Of a stretch of 5,334 nt of DNA, positions 5,261 to 5,334 are shown piece after piece. The stretch's first letter is position 1; each line of letters opens with the position of its first letter. Both the position numbers and the translations under genes were made by a program. Location of the stretch: contig JAKSPZ010000091.1 of the NCBI GenBank assembly GCA_024404395.1, forward strand, positions 1-5,334. Reading direction: 5' to 3'. The DNA is from Clostridia bacterium. GTDB lineage: Bacteria; Bacillota; Clostridia; Christensenellales; Aristaeellaceae. The notes below the pieces were generated by a model. It did no database searches. It was not told the origin of the DNA and worked only from the letters and a program-made list of their open reading frames with translations.

Positions 5261-5334
5261 TGGAGGTGCCACCCGGATTCGGACCGGGGATAAAGGTTTT
5301 GCAGACCTTTGCCTTACCACTTGGCGATGGCACC
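5261..5334 (-). tRNA. tRNA-Cys (GCA anticodon), complete with encoded CCA
   Basis: The gene begins at the last base of the window. The acceptor stem GGTGCCA/TGGCACC is perfect. The D-arm has the three-pair stem GCC/GGC with an A-A mismatch, as is common in tRNA-Cys. The anticodon stem AAGGT/ACCTT encloses the loop CTGCAAA with anticodon GCA (about 5302-5300). A short 4-base variable loop and the T stem CCCGG/CCGGG follow. The discriminator base is U73, the main identity base for cysteinyl-tRNA synthetase, and CCA is encoded at 5263-5261. Total length with CCA is 74 bases. One oddity is that the T-loop reads TCCGAAT, with C where the nearly universal T55 (pseudouridine) should be. Its promoter lies beyond the window. 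Confidence 0.96.

Noticed and set aside
1..5334. Possible undescribed defence, mobile or biosynthetic system
   Set aside because: Every sizeable coding region belongs to a well-known housekeeping family, and the non-coding stretches are explained by promoters, a known riboswitch class, terminators and a tRNA. No repeat array, integrase, transposase or toxin-like small gene was found.

Overview
The window looks like chromosomal DNA of a Gram-positive, moderately GC-rich member of the Clostridia, possibly a gut Oscillospiraceae-type organism. The evidence is strong AGGAGG-type Shine-Dalgarno sites, an FMN riboswitch ending in a transcription attenuator in front of an ECF-type riboflavin S component, a Na+/phosphate cotransporter with a PhoU-like tail, and codons biased to G or C in the third position. 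The exact taxon is an inference and cannot be fixed from this sequence alone. 

Layout from left to right. Bases 1-1254 (minus strand) hold the first 418 codons of an ABC exporter half-transporter, cut by the window edge inside its nucleotide-binding domain. Bases 1255-1610 are the only gene-free stretch above 300 bases. They hold two divergent promoters, an FMN (RFN-element) riboswitch at 1370-1501, a linker hairpin at 1503-1528 and an intrinsic terminator at 1545-1577. These control ribU (1611-2306, plus strand), the substrate-binding membrane subunit of an ECF riboflavin importer. A separate promoter overlapping the ribU stop codon appears to serve galM (2366-3430, plus strand), an aldose 1-epimerase with all its catalytic residues. 

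A 13-bp UUCG-capped hairpin at 3444-3473 acts as a shared terminator between galM and the convergent Na/Pi cotransporter family gene (3481-5103, minus strand). That gene has an extended -10 promoter with a perfect 16-base palindrome placed where a -35 element would lie. Upstream of it, on the same strand, is a complete tRNA-Cys(GCA) (5261-5334) with encoded CCA and its own terminator (5224-5257). 

The genes do not form one pathway. They are separate housekeeping units: drug or lipid export, riboflavin uptake under FMN feedback, sugar mutarotation, ion-coupled phosphate transport and a tRNA. I found no CRISPR array, mobile element, phage gene or toxin-antitoxin pair, and nothing I could defend as an undescribed multi-gene system. 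The points most worth a second look are the layout of the FMN attenuator, the palindrome in front of the Na/Pi gene, a C at position 55 in the tRNA T-loop, and the extra membrane segment at the RibU C-terminus.
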